Shown piece by piece: positions 34,015 through 42,043 of a stretch of 52,849 bases of DNA. The position numbers were made by a program, and so were the translations under genes. Numbering within the stretch: position 1 is the first letter of the stretch; every line of letters begins with the position of its first letter. The notes beneath the pieces are model-generated. The model saw only the letters and a program-made list of their open reading frames with translations, ran no database searches and was not told where the DNA came from. This stretch comes from Alphaproteobacteria bacterium (lineage in GTDB: Bacteria; Pseudomonadota; Alphaproteobacteria; UBA2966), in NCBI GenBank assembly GCA_030740435.1, contig JASLXG010000074.1, positions 1 through 52,849 of the forward strand, given 5' to 3'.

Positions 34015-34624
34015 GGGGCGCCCTGCCGGGCTCCTCGACCGGCCCCTCGACCATGGGCGTCTTGGGCAACTGGATGAGATAGAAAATCCCCTGGGGCGAG
34101 GTGTCGGTGATCACCAGATCAAGGTTGGCGGCGCCTCCCGGCCGCACCTCGCCGCCCGAAAAACGCAGGAAATCGAAAGACTCCATGATCGGTTCGATAA
34201 TCTGGAAACGGTCCGAGGCAAAGGGGACCGGGGTGGTCGAGGCCTGATCGAACGATAGCCCGTCGAAATAATCGCTGGGCAGGCCCACCTGCTCGCGCAG
34301 CTCGAGATCGAAATGGCCCCAGACGTCGGCCGTCAGGTTGCGCACCTGTTTGCGCAGGTGAATGGCGATGGGCCGCGTCTCACCGCGCTTGCCGCCCGCC
34401 AGCCGGTCCAGCCCGCGGACCACCAGGACAGCCGGTCCCGGGCCGAAGATTTCCTCCACCAGCACGAAGGGATCGGCGCGGCTGCCGCGGCCCGAGGCCG
34501 CCAGCAGACGAAAGCCGCCGCGTTCGTCGCTGAACTCGACGCCCTGGATGACGAAGGCGGCCGCCGCGGCGGCTGCCGGCAGCAGCAGCACGACCAGGGT
34601 GGCCAGCATGAGACGAACGGGCAT
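33992..34624 (-). CDS. Secreted protein of unknown function
   Basis: The 210-residue precursor has a clear signal peptide (RLMLATLVVLLLPAAAAAAA). The mature part is beta-rich with no cysteines and no domain I recognise; it includes IAIHLRKQVRNLTADVWGHFDLELREQVGL and an NLDLVITDTSPQG stretch (blocks only). It lies directly after the pentaheme cytochrome gene on the same strand, 72 bp away, so it could be the last member of the cytochrome operon and serve as a periplasmic accessory protein. Confidence 0.6.
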   Translation of the reverse strand: MPVRLMLATLVVLLLPAAAAAAAFVIQGVEFSDERGGFRLLAASGRGSRADPFVLVEEIFGPGPAVLVVRGLDRLAGGKRGETRPIAIHLRKQVRNLTADVWGHFDLELREQVGLPSDYFDGLSFDQASTTPVPFASDRFQIIEPIMESFDFLRFSGGEVRPGGAANLDLVITDTSPQGIFYLIQLPKTPMVEGPVEEPGRAPLRRLAWE

Positions 34625-34696
34625 GCGGCGATTGTCGGCCGGCCGCCGTCCGGCGGCAAATAGATTCGCTGGGATACTGTGGCGACCGCCGTCGCG

Positions 34697-35446
34697 CTAG
34701 CGTTGATCGCCCAGCGCTCGCCGGCGCCGGTGACGCGTAATCGCCGCCTTGATGCGCAATAGCGCACCGTCGAGCGCCGCCTGGCCGAGCCACCATTGAT
34801 GGTCGGGGGAGTGGTGGGCCAGGCCCTGGCGCAACGCCGCCAGCGGCCCCTCGCGCATGGCCTTGAGCTCTGCCCCGAGATCGATGCCGGCAGCAGCCGC
34901 CGCGGCGGCCGCCGCCTCGGCTTCGCGGAACTTCAACTGGCCGATGGCCAGGCCGCGCCGCGCACTGGCCAGCAGGGTATCGACGAAGCGCGGCGAGTGG
35001 CAGTCGAGGCAGGCGGCCTCGGCCGTCTCGGCGCTGGCGCCGTGGTCGGCCTCGTGCAGGTGGCAGTAGGCGCAGCTCGGCGCCCGCTGGTTGCCCTCGG
35101 CCAGCGGCAGCGTGAAATCCGCCTCGGCCGCCTCGAGTCCGGCGATGACGCCGTGCTTGGAAACCGTGTAGGCGTGCACCAGCGAAGCCTTCGGCCCGCC
35201 ATGGCAGTCGACGCAGGCCTGGCCCTGCCGGGCCGCCGCCAGAGCGCCGTGGAGCTGGCCGTGGCAGGCCGCGCAGCCGGCCTGCTCGGGCCCGTGCCGG
35301 CCATCACGCCAGTCGGTCACCAAGTCGGGCGTCTGCTGCCGGTGACAGTCGCGGCAGGCCGCTTCGTCGAAGGGTCCGGGCGGCAATTCCGCGGCCGCGA
35401 GCGGCGGCGCCAGCAGAAAAAAAGCCATGACCAGCACGCCGCGCAT
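34697..35446 (-). CDS. Periplasmic pentaheme cytochrome c
   Basis: The 249-residue precursor has a signal peptide (MRGVLVMAFFLLAPPLAAA) and five CXXCH heme sites at 31, 58, 78, 125 and 146. Residues after about 165 are alanine-rich and without hemes. The start overlaps the stop of the octaheme gene by one base (TGATG), so translation is coupled. It should act as electron carrier for the octaheme enzyme, in the place that tetraheme cytochrome c554 has in nitrifiers, but it is not that family. An upstream in-frame extension lies inside the octaheme gene. Confidence 0.88.
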   Translation of the reverse strand: MRGVLVMAFFLLAPPLAAAELPPGPFDEAACRDCHRQQTPDLVTDWRDGRHGPEQAGCAACHGQLHGALAAARQGQACVDCHGGPKASLVHAYTVSKHGVIAGLEAAEADFTLPLAEGNQRAPSCAYCHLHEADHGASAETAEAACLDCHSPRFVDTLLASARRGLAIGQLKFREAEAAAAAAAAAGIDLGAELKAMREGPLAALRQGLAHHSPDHQWWLGQAALDGALLRIKAAITRHRRRRALGDQR

Positions 35447-36810
35447 CAGTTTTGCTCGCGGTTGAGGCCGGTATAGGGGCCGTCGAGCCACAGCCGGCCG
35501 GGATCGAAGATCGCCCCGGCCGCTTCCTCGCGGGCCCCCAGCGTCCGCAGCTCGCGGGCCCGTTCCTCGATGCCCTGCAAGGAATGGCGCAGCCGGCGGT
35601 GGCCTTCGCGCACGCCCTTTGCATCGCCGTGGGCGGCCGCCTTGTAGGAGCCCAGGCCGTCGAAGTACCACATCTCGAAATAGTCGCGCTCGATGGCCGA
35701 GACGTTATAGAAGGCCGAGGCCTGACCTTCGTAAAAGCCGATGCGCAGCGTCGGCCAGAAGCTTTCCCACCAGTCCAGCGGATAGGGCGGGCGGCGGCCC
35801 GGCGGCGGCTGGATGAGGTCGCCACGGCGCAGCGCACGCAGCTCGTCCTCGGCCCGGTACAGGAGCTTCCAGGCCGCCTTGCGCTCGTCGTCGAGGCCCC
35901 GCAGCCAGGCCGCGGCCTGGGCCCTCTCGTGGCAGTCCGCACAAACCGCGATCCAGCGCTTGCGTTTGACCTGGTTCTGGGCCGTGCGCGGATTGCGCTG
36001 GCGCAGGCCGAACTTCCAGATCGCCTTGTCGGCCACCTGATGGTTGCCGCCGCCAAGGTGGCAATAGGCGCAGGTCGGCACTGGGTAGTTGCCGGGCCTA
36101 AGCGGCTTGGACCAGTCCCAGCCGGCGCCCTCGGCCAAGTAAAGCTGGCCGTGGGCCGAGGCCAGGTAGCTTTCATCGTCGGGGTGCGGCGGGCCGGAAT
36201 GGCAGGTCAGGCAGGCCTCGGGGCGGCGCGCCTCGGCGGCCGAGAAGCGGTGCCGGGTGTGGCAGGAATCGCACTTGGTGGCCACCGAATGGCATTGCAG
36301 GCAGGCCGTCACTTCGGCCTTGGGCTTGTCGACGAAGTGCTTCGAGTTGACGGCCCTGGTCATGGCCAGGGCGTGGCTGGGAAAGCCGTAGCGCCGCTCG
36401 GCCAGGAACTGGCCATGCTGGCGCTCATGGCAGGCGCCGCAGTCGGCCGGGGTGGGAAAGCGCAGGTCCTGGTGGTCGCTGCCGTGGCAGCCGTCGCAGG
36501 CCACCGCGGGGACAAGGCCTTGCCCCTGACTGGGCGCGGCATGGCGGCTTTGGCGCCAGTCCTTGACGATGCCCGGGGTGACGCCGGCATGGCATTCGAG
36601 GCATTCGGCGGCGCCGAAGCGGCCCTCGACGAGTTCCGTTTCGGGCCGCTGGAAGGTTTCCGGATCCCAGTATTCCTGTACCGCCTCGGGTCGCCAGAGA
36701 TGACCGTAGAGGCCGTTGCCGCTGGCCTGCTCGTCCATGCCGGCCCGAGCCGGAGCGGACAAGACCGCCGCTGCCAGTAGCAGGGCGAGGACTGTCAGTG
36801 GGTGAAGCAA
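35446..36810 (-). CDS. Octaheme hydroxylamine oxidoreductase-like cytochrome c
   Basis: The precursor (454 residues from a TTG start at 36810) has a signal peptide ending ARA and eight CXXCH sites at residues 70, 105, 124, 170, 180, 200, 247 and 290. The block KCDSCHTRHRFSAAEARRPEAC, the HP after CLTCH and SAHGQLY follow the HAO pattern, and a C-terminal ERDYFEMWYFDGLGSYKAAAHG holds tyrosines 377, 382 and 389, candidates for the residue that cross-links to the catalytic heme in true HAO. If that tyrosine is present it would oxidise (hydroxylamine); without it, it would reduce. The TTG start has a weak ribosome site and overlaps the upstream gene by 16 bp; a GTG further upstream is possible. 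Confidence 0.82.
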   Translation of the reverse strand: MLHPLTVLALLLAAAVLSAPARAGMDEQASGNGLYGHLWRPEAVQEYWDPETFQRPETELVEGRFGAAECLECHAGVTPGIVKDWRQSRHAAPSQGQGLVPAVACDGCHGSDHQDLRFPTPADCGACHERQHGQFLAERRYGFPSHALAMTRAVNSKHFVDKPKAEVTACLQCHSVATKCDSCHTRHRFSAAEARRPEACLTCHSGPPHPDDESYLASAHGQLYLAEGAGWDWSKPLRPGNYPVPTCAYCHLGGGNHQVADKAIWKFGLRQRNPRTAQNQVKRKRWIAVCADCHERAQAAAWLRGLDDERKAAWKLLYRAEDELRALRRGDLIQPPPGRRPPYPLDWWESFWPTLRIGFYEGQASAFYNVSAIERDYFEMWYFDGLGSYKAAAHGDAKGVREGHRRLRHSLQGIEERARELRTLGAREEAAGAIFDPGRLWLDGPYTGLNREQN

Positions 36811-37988
36811 AAGCTGGCCGATGACAATAGGGTGGGAAGTTCGTCGGCGCTGCCCACCGCCGCCGAGAACCACCACGAGGCTGTCAAGGAAAGCATCAGC
36901 ACCGCGGCAAAAACCCAGGCCTGGGGTCGCGCTGTCGGCAGCCGGCCCGAAGCCCAGGCGCGCAGCCGGCCGCGATTGCGCACCACGGCCGGGCTGAGCA
37001 CGCTGCGCACGTCGTGGAAAGCCAGGCTGCCGGGCGCGCATTCGCTGACGCAGCGGCCGCAACCCATGCAGTCGGCAACGTCGATGCGGCCTTTCTCACG
37101 CCCCAGCCCGAGCACCGGGATGCCCATGTCGCAGACCTGGTCGCAGACGCCGCAGTCGTTGCAGCTTTGGCCGTCGAAATCGAGGCGGTAGAAGCCGACC
37201 CGGTTCAAGATGCCGAAGGTGGCGCCATAGGGACAGAGATAGCGGCAATAGGCGCGGTTGCCGGTCAGCGGCGACAACAGCATGGAGGCGAAGTAGGGCA
37301 GCACCACGAGCATGCCGAAGATGCCCAGGTAGCCGGCCGACCAGGCGTTGGGCGGGAACAGCAAAAGCGCCCCGGCGGCCAGGTAGAGTGCGAAGAAGAA
37401 CCATTTGATGTGCCGCAGGCGCCAGGCCCAGGGCCCGCGCGGGGTTTTGTGGCGGAAGACGAATCCCACGGTCTCGCGGATGGCGACGCAGGGACATCCC
37501 CAGCCGCAGATAACACGGCGGCCAAAGAGCAGCACCGCCGCCAGCACCAGGAAAAACGTCAGCGTTCCCGGCCGGTGCAGATCGGGAAAGGCGGGCTGCG
37601 CCCCGGGGTAGCCGAGATAGGGCTCGAAGAAGGGAAAGAGCCATGGGATCAGCCACCAAAAGACGCTGATCACCGACACCAGGACGATCAGGCGCTTGCG
37701 CGTGTAAGGGTTCTGCTCGGCCCTGATGCGCCAGATGCCGAAGCCCAGGATGATGGCGTATTCGCTGTAGCGGTTGAGCCAGATCGGGTTGTCGCCGATA
37801 AACAGCCAGGTTTCGTTGAACCAGCCCAGGAAGGCCCAGGCGAAGGCCGCCAGGGCCACAAGCCGCAGCGGCCAAGCGTAGCGCCCGGCCAGCGAACGCT
37901 GCTGCCCGACCGGCAGCGCCTTGGCCCGGTAGACGCCGGCCAGGCGCCCGCCCGGGGCGCCGGTGGCCCTGTTCGTGGCGGCGCTCAC
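36795..37988 (-). CDS. NapH/NosR-like membrane polyferredoxin
   Basis: The 397-residue membrane protein has four to six membrane segments. Two CxxxCP motifs are near the membrane (CGWGCPC at 161-167, CRYLCP at 248-253), then two [4Fe-4S] ferredoxin motifs follow (CNDCGVCDQVC at 276-286 and CMGCGRCVSEC at 307-317). This is the NapH/CcoG/NosR layout, which moves electrons between quinol pool and periplasmic redox proteins. A last membrane helix is near 365-385. It starts with GTG overlapping the stop of the broken desaturase gene (GTGA), and overlaps the octaheme gene downstream. Confidence 0.85.
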   Translation of the reverse strand: MSAATNRATGAPGGRLAGVYRAKALPVGQQRSLAGRYAWPLRLVALAAFAWAFLGWFNETWLFIGDNPIWLNRYSEYAIILGFGIWRIRAEQNPYTRKRLIVLVSVISVFWWLIPWLFPFFEPYLGYPGAQPAFPDLHRPGTLTFFLVLAAVLLFGRRVICGWGCPCVAIRETVGFVFRHKTPRGPWAWRLRHIKWFFFALYLAAGALLLFPPNAWSAGYLGIFGMLVVLPYFASMLLSPLTGNRAYCRYLCPYGATFGILNRVGFYRLDFDGQSCNDCGVCDQVCDMGIPVLGLGREKGRIDVADCMGCGRCVSECAPGSLAFHDVRSVLSPAVVRNRGRLRAWASGRLPTARPQAWVFAAVLMLSLTASWWFSAAVGSADELPTLLSSASFCFTH

Positions 37989-38463
37989 AGCGCTCTCTCC
38001 TGTGTCGCCGCGCGGCCGCCGGCCTGGCGGAAGGGCTGCGACAGCATGCGGTCGAGGCGCAGTTCGGCAGCTTCGCGGAAGTCCTCGAGGCCGATGCTCA
38101 TGGCCTCGTGGCCGGCCGCCGGTTGGGCCCGGTAGCTGCGTAGCAGGCGGTCCCACCAGGGCAGGTTGAAGCCGAAATTGCTGTCGCTTTCGGCCGCCAC
38201 GGTGGAATGGTGCACGCGGTGCATGTCGGGGGCGACCGCCAACAGCCGCAGTCAGCGATCGAGGCCGCCAGCCAGGCGCCGCCCAACGCGGCGCCCGGGA
38301 AGATCAGGCGCAACAGCACGATGTCGAGCATCACGATGCCCAGATTGGCCGGCCAGCGCCAGCGCCGCGGCGCCGCCACTTCCCACGGCATCATGGCTGC
38401 CAGCAGCCCGAAGAAGACGCCCAGCCGCAAGCTGCTCTCCTGCTGCAAGAGGTTTGCGCTCAT
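37985..38463 (-). pseudogene. Sterol desaturase / fatty-acid hydroxylase family, internal deletion and frameshift
   Basis: From an ATG at 38463 the frame reads MSANLLQQESS with membrane segments up to about LAASIA (near 38255). In the next frame follows LRLLAVAPDMHRVHHS, the third histidine motif of sterol desaturases, then a typical C-terminus that ends at 37985. The middle third of the family, with the first two histidine motifs (about 140 residues), is missing, and the two parts are out of frame. The join lies near 38250-38256. It cannot be an active di-iron enzyme. Deletion in nature or a collapsed assembly are both possible. Confidence 0.8.
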
Positions 38464-38593
38464 GGCCCCACAGGTCCTACAGCCGTCCTTGCCCCGCCAC
38501 CGGCGCACCATTTGTCCCCGGGGATCCGGCCCGTGATGGCAAAACCGTCCGGCACCGCTTTCATCTTGGCTGCCACGCACTTTCTCTTTTGAC

Positions 38594-38623
38594 TTGATTC
38601 AAGCATTCAATTGAATGCATAAT
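38594..38623 (+). promoter_or_regulatory. Promoter with perfect 16-bp palindrome, candidate ArsR operator
   Basis: TTGATT at 38594-38599 and CATAAT at 38618-38623 are spaced by 18 bp and make a plausible promoter for the ArsR-rhodanese gene. Between them, GCATTCAATTGAATGC at 38603-38618 is a perfect palindrome that touches the -10. The ATTC...GAAT half-sites resemble those reported for persulfide-sensing ArsR proteins. It lies 140 bp upstream of the divergent desaturase/NapH/HAO-like operon and could control both directions. Confidence 0.6.
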
Positions 38624-38717
38624 AGGATTTCACGAGTTCGATTGTCAAGCTGGTGCGTTTGGGGCGGCGCCGATTTGGGCCGGCCGACCTGAGCCGCAAA
38701 GAATGGGAGCGGCGACG

Positions 38718-39389
38718 ATGGCCGAGGAGATCAACGTCAAGAAGGCGCTGTTTGCCGAGTTCGCCGTGCTCGCCAAGGCCCTGGCGCATGGCAACCGGCT
38801 CGAGCTTTTGGAACTGGTGGCTCAGGGCGAGCGTTCGGTCGAGGCTCTGGCCAAGGTCGCCGGGCTGAGCATCGCCAATGCCTCGCAGCACCTGCTCAAG
38901 CTGCGCCGCGCCGGCTTGGTTTTGACCCGGAAACGCGGCGCTTACGTTTATTACCGCCTGCGTGACGAGGCCGTGATCTCGCTCTTGGGCAACCTGCGCG
39001 CCTTGGCCGAGCAGAACCTGGCCGAGGTCGATCGCCTGGTCGAGCGTTTCCTGCACGACAAGGACGAGCTCGAGCCGGTCTCATCGCGGGAGCTGCTGGC
39101 ACGCAGCCGCCAGGGCCAGGTCACGGTGCTCGACGTGCGGCCGGCGGAAGAGTTCGCCGCCGGCCACCTGCCCGGCGCCGTCAACATTCCGCTACGTGAG
39201 CTGGAAAGCCGCCTGGCCGAGCTGCCGCGCCGGCGCCAGGTGGTGGCTTATTGCCGCGGCCCCTATTGCGTGCTGGCTTTCGAGGCGGTGGCAACCCTCA
39301 GACGCCAGGGCTTCGAGGCCCGCCGCCTCGAACAAGGCTTGCCCGAATGGCGCCGCGACGGCCTGCCCGTGGAAACCCGCCCGGCTTGA
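38718..39389 (+). CDS. ArsR-family regulator fused to a rhodanese domain
   Basis: The 223-residue protein has an ArsR winged helix at 10-100 (VEALAKVAGLSIANASQHLLKL) and a rhodanese domain at 120-220 with active-site loop CRGPYC (Cys179, Cys184). The ArsR part contains no cysteine at all, so sensing would depend on the rhodanese thiols, for example by carrying a persulfide. GGGAG precedes the ATG at 38718 by nine bases. It is divergent from the cytochrome operon with a palindrome in the shared region, so it probably controls that operon and itself. Confidence 0.9.
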   Translation: MAEEINVKKALFAEFAVLAKALAHGNRLELLELVAQGERSVEALAKVAGLSIANASQHLLKLRRAGLVLTRKRGAYVYYRLRDEAVISLLGNLRALAEQNLAEVDRLVERFLHDKDELEPVSSRELLARSRQGQVTVLDVRPAEEFAAGHLPGAVNIPLRELESRLAELPRRRQVVAYCRGPYCVLAFEAVATLRRQGFEARRLEQGLPEWRRDGLPVETRPA

Positions 39390-39396
39390 ATCCGCG

Positions 39397-40284
39397 CTAA
39401 GCCGTTTCTGCCAAAGCCGCCCGGGCCAGGGCCTCGAGCTCGTCGAGGCATTCCGCGGCATTGCGGCCCGAGGTCTCGACCACGGCGCCGGCCTTCCGGT
39501 AAAGCGCTTCGCGTCCGGCCAGGATGCGGCGCAAATCCTCCATGGCCTCGGCGTTGCCGGCCATCGGCCGCTGGTCGCCCTGGGCCACGACGCGGCTCAT
39601 GTGATCCTCGGGCCGGGCCTTGAGCCAGATGGTGGTGCAAGCGGCCAGCAGGCGCTCGAAGGTGGCGGCCTCGGAAACCAGGCCGCCGCCGCTGGCGATC
39701 ACCGCCAGTTCGTGGCGCGCGATGACACCCTCCAGGGCCCGGCGTTCGTGGCGCCGGTAGGCGGTCTGGCCGGAAAGCGCGAAGATCTCCTCGGCGCTCA
39801 TGCCGGCCTCAGCCTCGGTCTCGGCCACCAGTTCGATGAAGGGTACGGCCAGGCGCTCGGCCAGGCCCCGACCCAGGGTGCTCTTGCCGGCACCGCGCAG
39901 GCCGATCAAGGCAATGCGGCCCTGGCGCTCGTCGCCCAGGTCCTGGGCCAGGATCTCGGCCAGCAAGGTGTCGACCCGTGCCAGGGCGGCGCCGTCGAGG
40001 CGGGCCAGCCGCTCCTGCATCAGTGCCAGCTCCGGCGCCGCCTCCGGCCCCTCGCGCAAGAGATCCCCGAGCTTCAGGCCCAGCGCGCCCGCCACCTGGC
40101 GCAACCGCCCGATGGAAATGTTGCCCTGGCCGCCCTCGAGCTGTGCCAGATAGCGCTCCGAGACCCCCGAATCCCCGGCCAACTGGCGCCGCGTCATGCC
40201 CCGCCGGGCGCGCCCCGTGCGCACCCGCTCGCCCAACGTGCGCAGGAATTCGCCATCGTCGCGGGCGTCTCGTGAGCTTTCCAT
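39397..40284 (-). CDS. boxR: BoxR/BzdR-like regulator: XRE HTH plus shikimate-kinase-like domain
   Basis: The 295-residue protein has an XRE helix-turn-helix at 13-75 (MTRRQLAGDSGVSERYLAQLE) and a C-terminal shikimate-kinase fold with Walker A GLRGAGKST at 128-136 and the SGGGLV segment. This fusion is known from BzdR and BoxR, which sense benzoyl-CoA and repress anaerobic and aerobic benzoate genes. The divergent aryl-CoA ligase supports that role: its product would be the inducer. It is unlikely to be a metabolic shikimate kinase because of the fused HTH and context. Confidence 0.88.
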   Translation of the reverse strand: MESSRDARDDGEFLRTLGERVRTGRARRGMTRRQLAGDSGVSERYLAQLEGGQGNISIGRLRQVAGALGLKLGDLLREGPEAAPELALMQERLARLDGAALARVDTLLAEILAQDLGDERQGRIALIGLRGAGKSTLGRGLAERLAVPFIELVAETEAEAGMSAEEIFALSGQTAYRRHERRALEGVIARHELAVIASGGGLVSEAATFERLLAACTTIWLKARPEDHMSRVVAQGDQRPMAGNAEAMEDLRRILAGREALYRKAGAVVETSGRNAAECLDELEALARAALAETA

Positions 40285-40289
40285 GCATT

Positions 40290-40345
40290 ATAGTGCCACT
40301 GTTTTTCGCGAATTTCCAGAACGGCACTATGTCGCACCAAGGTGC
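40290..40345. promoter_or_regulatory. Inverted GTGCC/GGCAC repeats between boxR and the ligase gene
   Basis: ATAGTGCC at 40290-40297 is mirrored by GGCACTAT at 40323-40330, and a second pair GCACC/GGTGC sits at 40334-40345. Four GGCAC-like half-sites within 56 bp in the shared promoter region suggest a repressor array. The first lies six bases from the boxR start, the last 86 bp upstream of the ligase start. Confidence 0.5.
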
Positions 40346-40430
40346 CCCTCTTGTATTTCCGCCCCGGAACAATAGAGTCCACGGCGCTTCCAGGGGCGCC
40401 CAGCGCCGATCGAGAGCCGGGAGAGCCAGC

Positions 40431-42032
40431 ATGCCCGAATTCGCCACGGAATTTGCCCTCGTCGACCTGACGCAGAGGCCGCCCGCGGTCAGCCTGCCGC
40501 GCCATTACAACGCGGCCCACGATTTCGTCGACCGCCACCTCACCGAGGGCCGCGGCGACAAGCTCGCCATCATCGACGATGGCGGCCAGTACAGCTATGC
40601 CGAGGTGGCGGAGCGGGTGAACCGGGCCGGCAACATGCTGCGCGCCCTGGGGGTGGGCATGGAGCAGCGGGTCTTTCTTTGCCTGCTCGATTCCATCGAC
40701 TTCGTGGCCTGTTTCTTCGGCGCCATCAAGATCGGCGCCGTGCCGGTACCGGTGAATACGCTGCTCACCAGCGCCGACTACGCCTACATGCTGGGCGACA
40801 GCCGGGCCGGCGTGCTGGTGGTCAGCGACGTCTTGCTGGAGAAATTCACACCCCTGATCGCCGACCAGGCCCAGCTCGAACACGTGCTGGTCTCGGGTGA
40901 TGGAGTCGAACATGGCCACAGCAGACTGGCCGCCTTGCTGGCCGCCGCCGAGAGCGCCCTCGAGCCCGCGGCCACGACGGCCGACGACGTCGGTTTCTGG
41001 CTCTATTCCTCGGGTTCCACCGGCGCCCCCAAGGGTGCCGTGCACCTGCAGAGCGATGCCGTCCAGACGGCCGCACTCTATGGCTCGGCCGTGCTCGGCA
41101 TCGTCGAGGACGACGTGGTCTTTTCGGCCGCCAAGCTTTTTTTCGCCTATGGCCTGGGCAACGCCCTGACCTTCCCCTTCCACGTCGGCGCCACGGCGGT
41201 GCTGATGGCCGAGCGGCCGACCCCTGAATCGGTGATGGCGCGGCTCAAGCGCCACGACCCCACCATCTTCTACGGCGTGCCGACGCTCTATGGCGCCATC
41301 CTGGCCGACCAGGGGCTGGACAAGGGGGCAAGCTCCCAACGCCTGCGCCGCTGCGTCTCGGCCGGCGAAGCGTTGCCCGAGGACATCGCCAAGCGTTGGG
41401 TCGAGCGCTTCGGCATCGATATTCTCGATGGCATCGGCTCGACCGAGATGCTGCATATCTTTCTTTCCAACGCGCCCGATGATTTCAGCTACGGCACCAC
41501 CGGCAAGGCGGTGCCGGGCTACGAGCTCAGGATCGTCGACGAAGACGACCAGCCGGTGGCGGCCGGCGAACTCGGCGAGCTCTTGGTGCGCGGCCCCTCC
41601 AGCGCCACGGCCTACTTCAACAACCGGGCCAAGAGCCTGGCCACCTTCCAGGGCCCCTGGACCCGCACCGGCGACAAATACCTGCAGGACGAGGCGGGCT
41701 ATTACGTCTATGGCGGGCGTTCCGACGACATGCTCAAGGTGGGCGGCATCTGGGTCTCGCCCTTCGAGGTCGAATCCGCCCTGATGGCCCACGACCAGGT
41801 GCTGGAAGCGGCGGTGGTCGGCCAACCCGACGCAGACGACCTGATCAAGCCCAAGGCCTTCGTCGTGCCGACCGAGGGCAGCAACGGCTCGCCCGAGCTG
41901 GCCGACGAGATCAAGGCCTTCGTCAAGGACCGCCTGGCGCCCTACAAGTACCCGCGCTGGGTCGAGTTCGCCGACGAATTGCCCAAGACCGCGACCGGCA
42001 AGATCCAGCGCTTCAAGCTGCGTGGCAACTAG
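40431..42032 (+). CDS. Benzoate-CoA ligase family protein
   Basis: The 533-residue adenylate-forming enzyme has the P-loop YSSGSTGAPKG at 192-202, the DGIGSTEMLHIF block typical of benzoate/hydroxybenzoate-CoA ligases, GRSDDMLKVGGIWVSP and the catalytic lysine in TATGKIQRF (Lys524). It activates benzoate or a close aryl acid to the CoA thioester. GGGAGA precedes the ATG by six bases. The divergent BoxR-like gene and the downstream hydrolase point to an aromatic-acid catabolic locus; boxABC genes are not in the window. Confidence 0.88.
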   Translation: MPEFATEFALVDLTQRPPAVSLPRHYNAAHDFVDRHLTEGRGDKLAIIDDGGQYSYAEVAERVNRAGNMLRALGVGMEQRVFLCLLDSIDFVACFFGAIKIGAVPVPVNTLLTSADYAYMLGDSRAGVLVVSDVLLEKFTPLIADQAQLEHVLVSGDGVEHGHSRLAALLAAAESALEPAATTADDVGFWLYSSGSTGAPKGAVHLQSDAVQTAALYGSAVLGIVEDDVVFSAAKLFFAYGLGNALTFPFHVGATAVLMAERPTPESVMARLKRHDPTIFYGVPTLYGAILADQGLDKGASSQRLRRCVSAGEALPEDIAKRWVERFGIDILDGIGSTEMLHIFLSNAPDDFSYGTTGKAVPGYELRIVDEDDQPVAAGELGELLVRGPSSATAYFNNRAKSLATFQGPWTRTGDKYLQDEAGYYVYGGRSDDMLKVGGIWVSPFEVESALMAHDQVLEAAVVGQPDADDLIKPKAFVVPTEGSNGSPELADEIKAFVKDRLAPYKYPRWVEFADELPKTATGKIQRFKLRGN

Positions 42033-42043
42033 GTATTAGCGCC

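Noticed and set aside
39397-40284. Housekeeping shikimate kinase (aroK)
   Set aside because: The fused XRE HTH and the divergent aryl-CoA ligase fit BoxR/BzdR; aroB, the usual neighbour, is absent.
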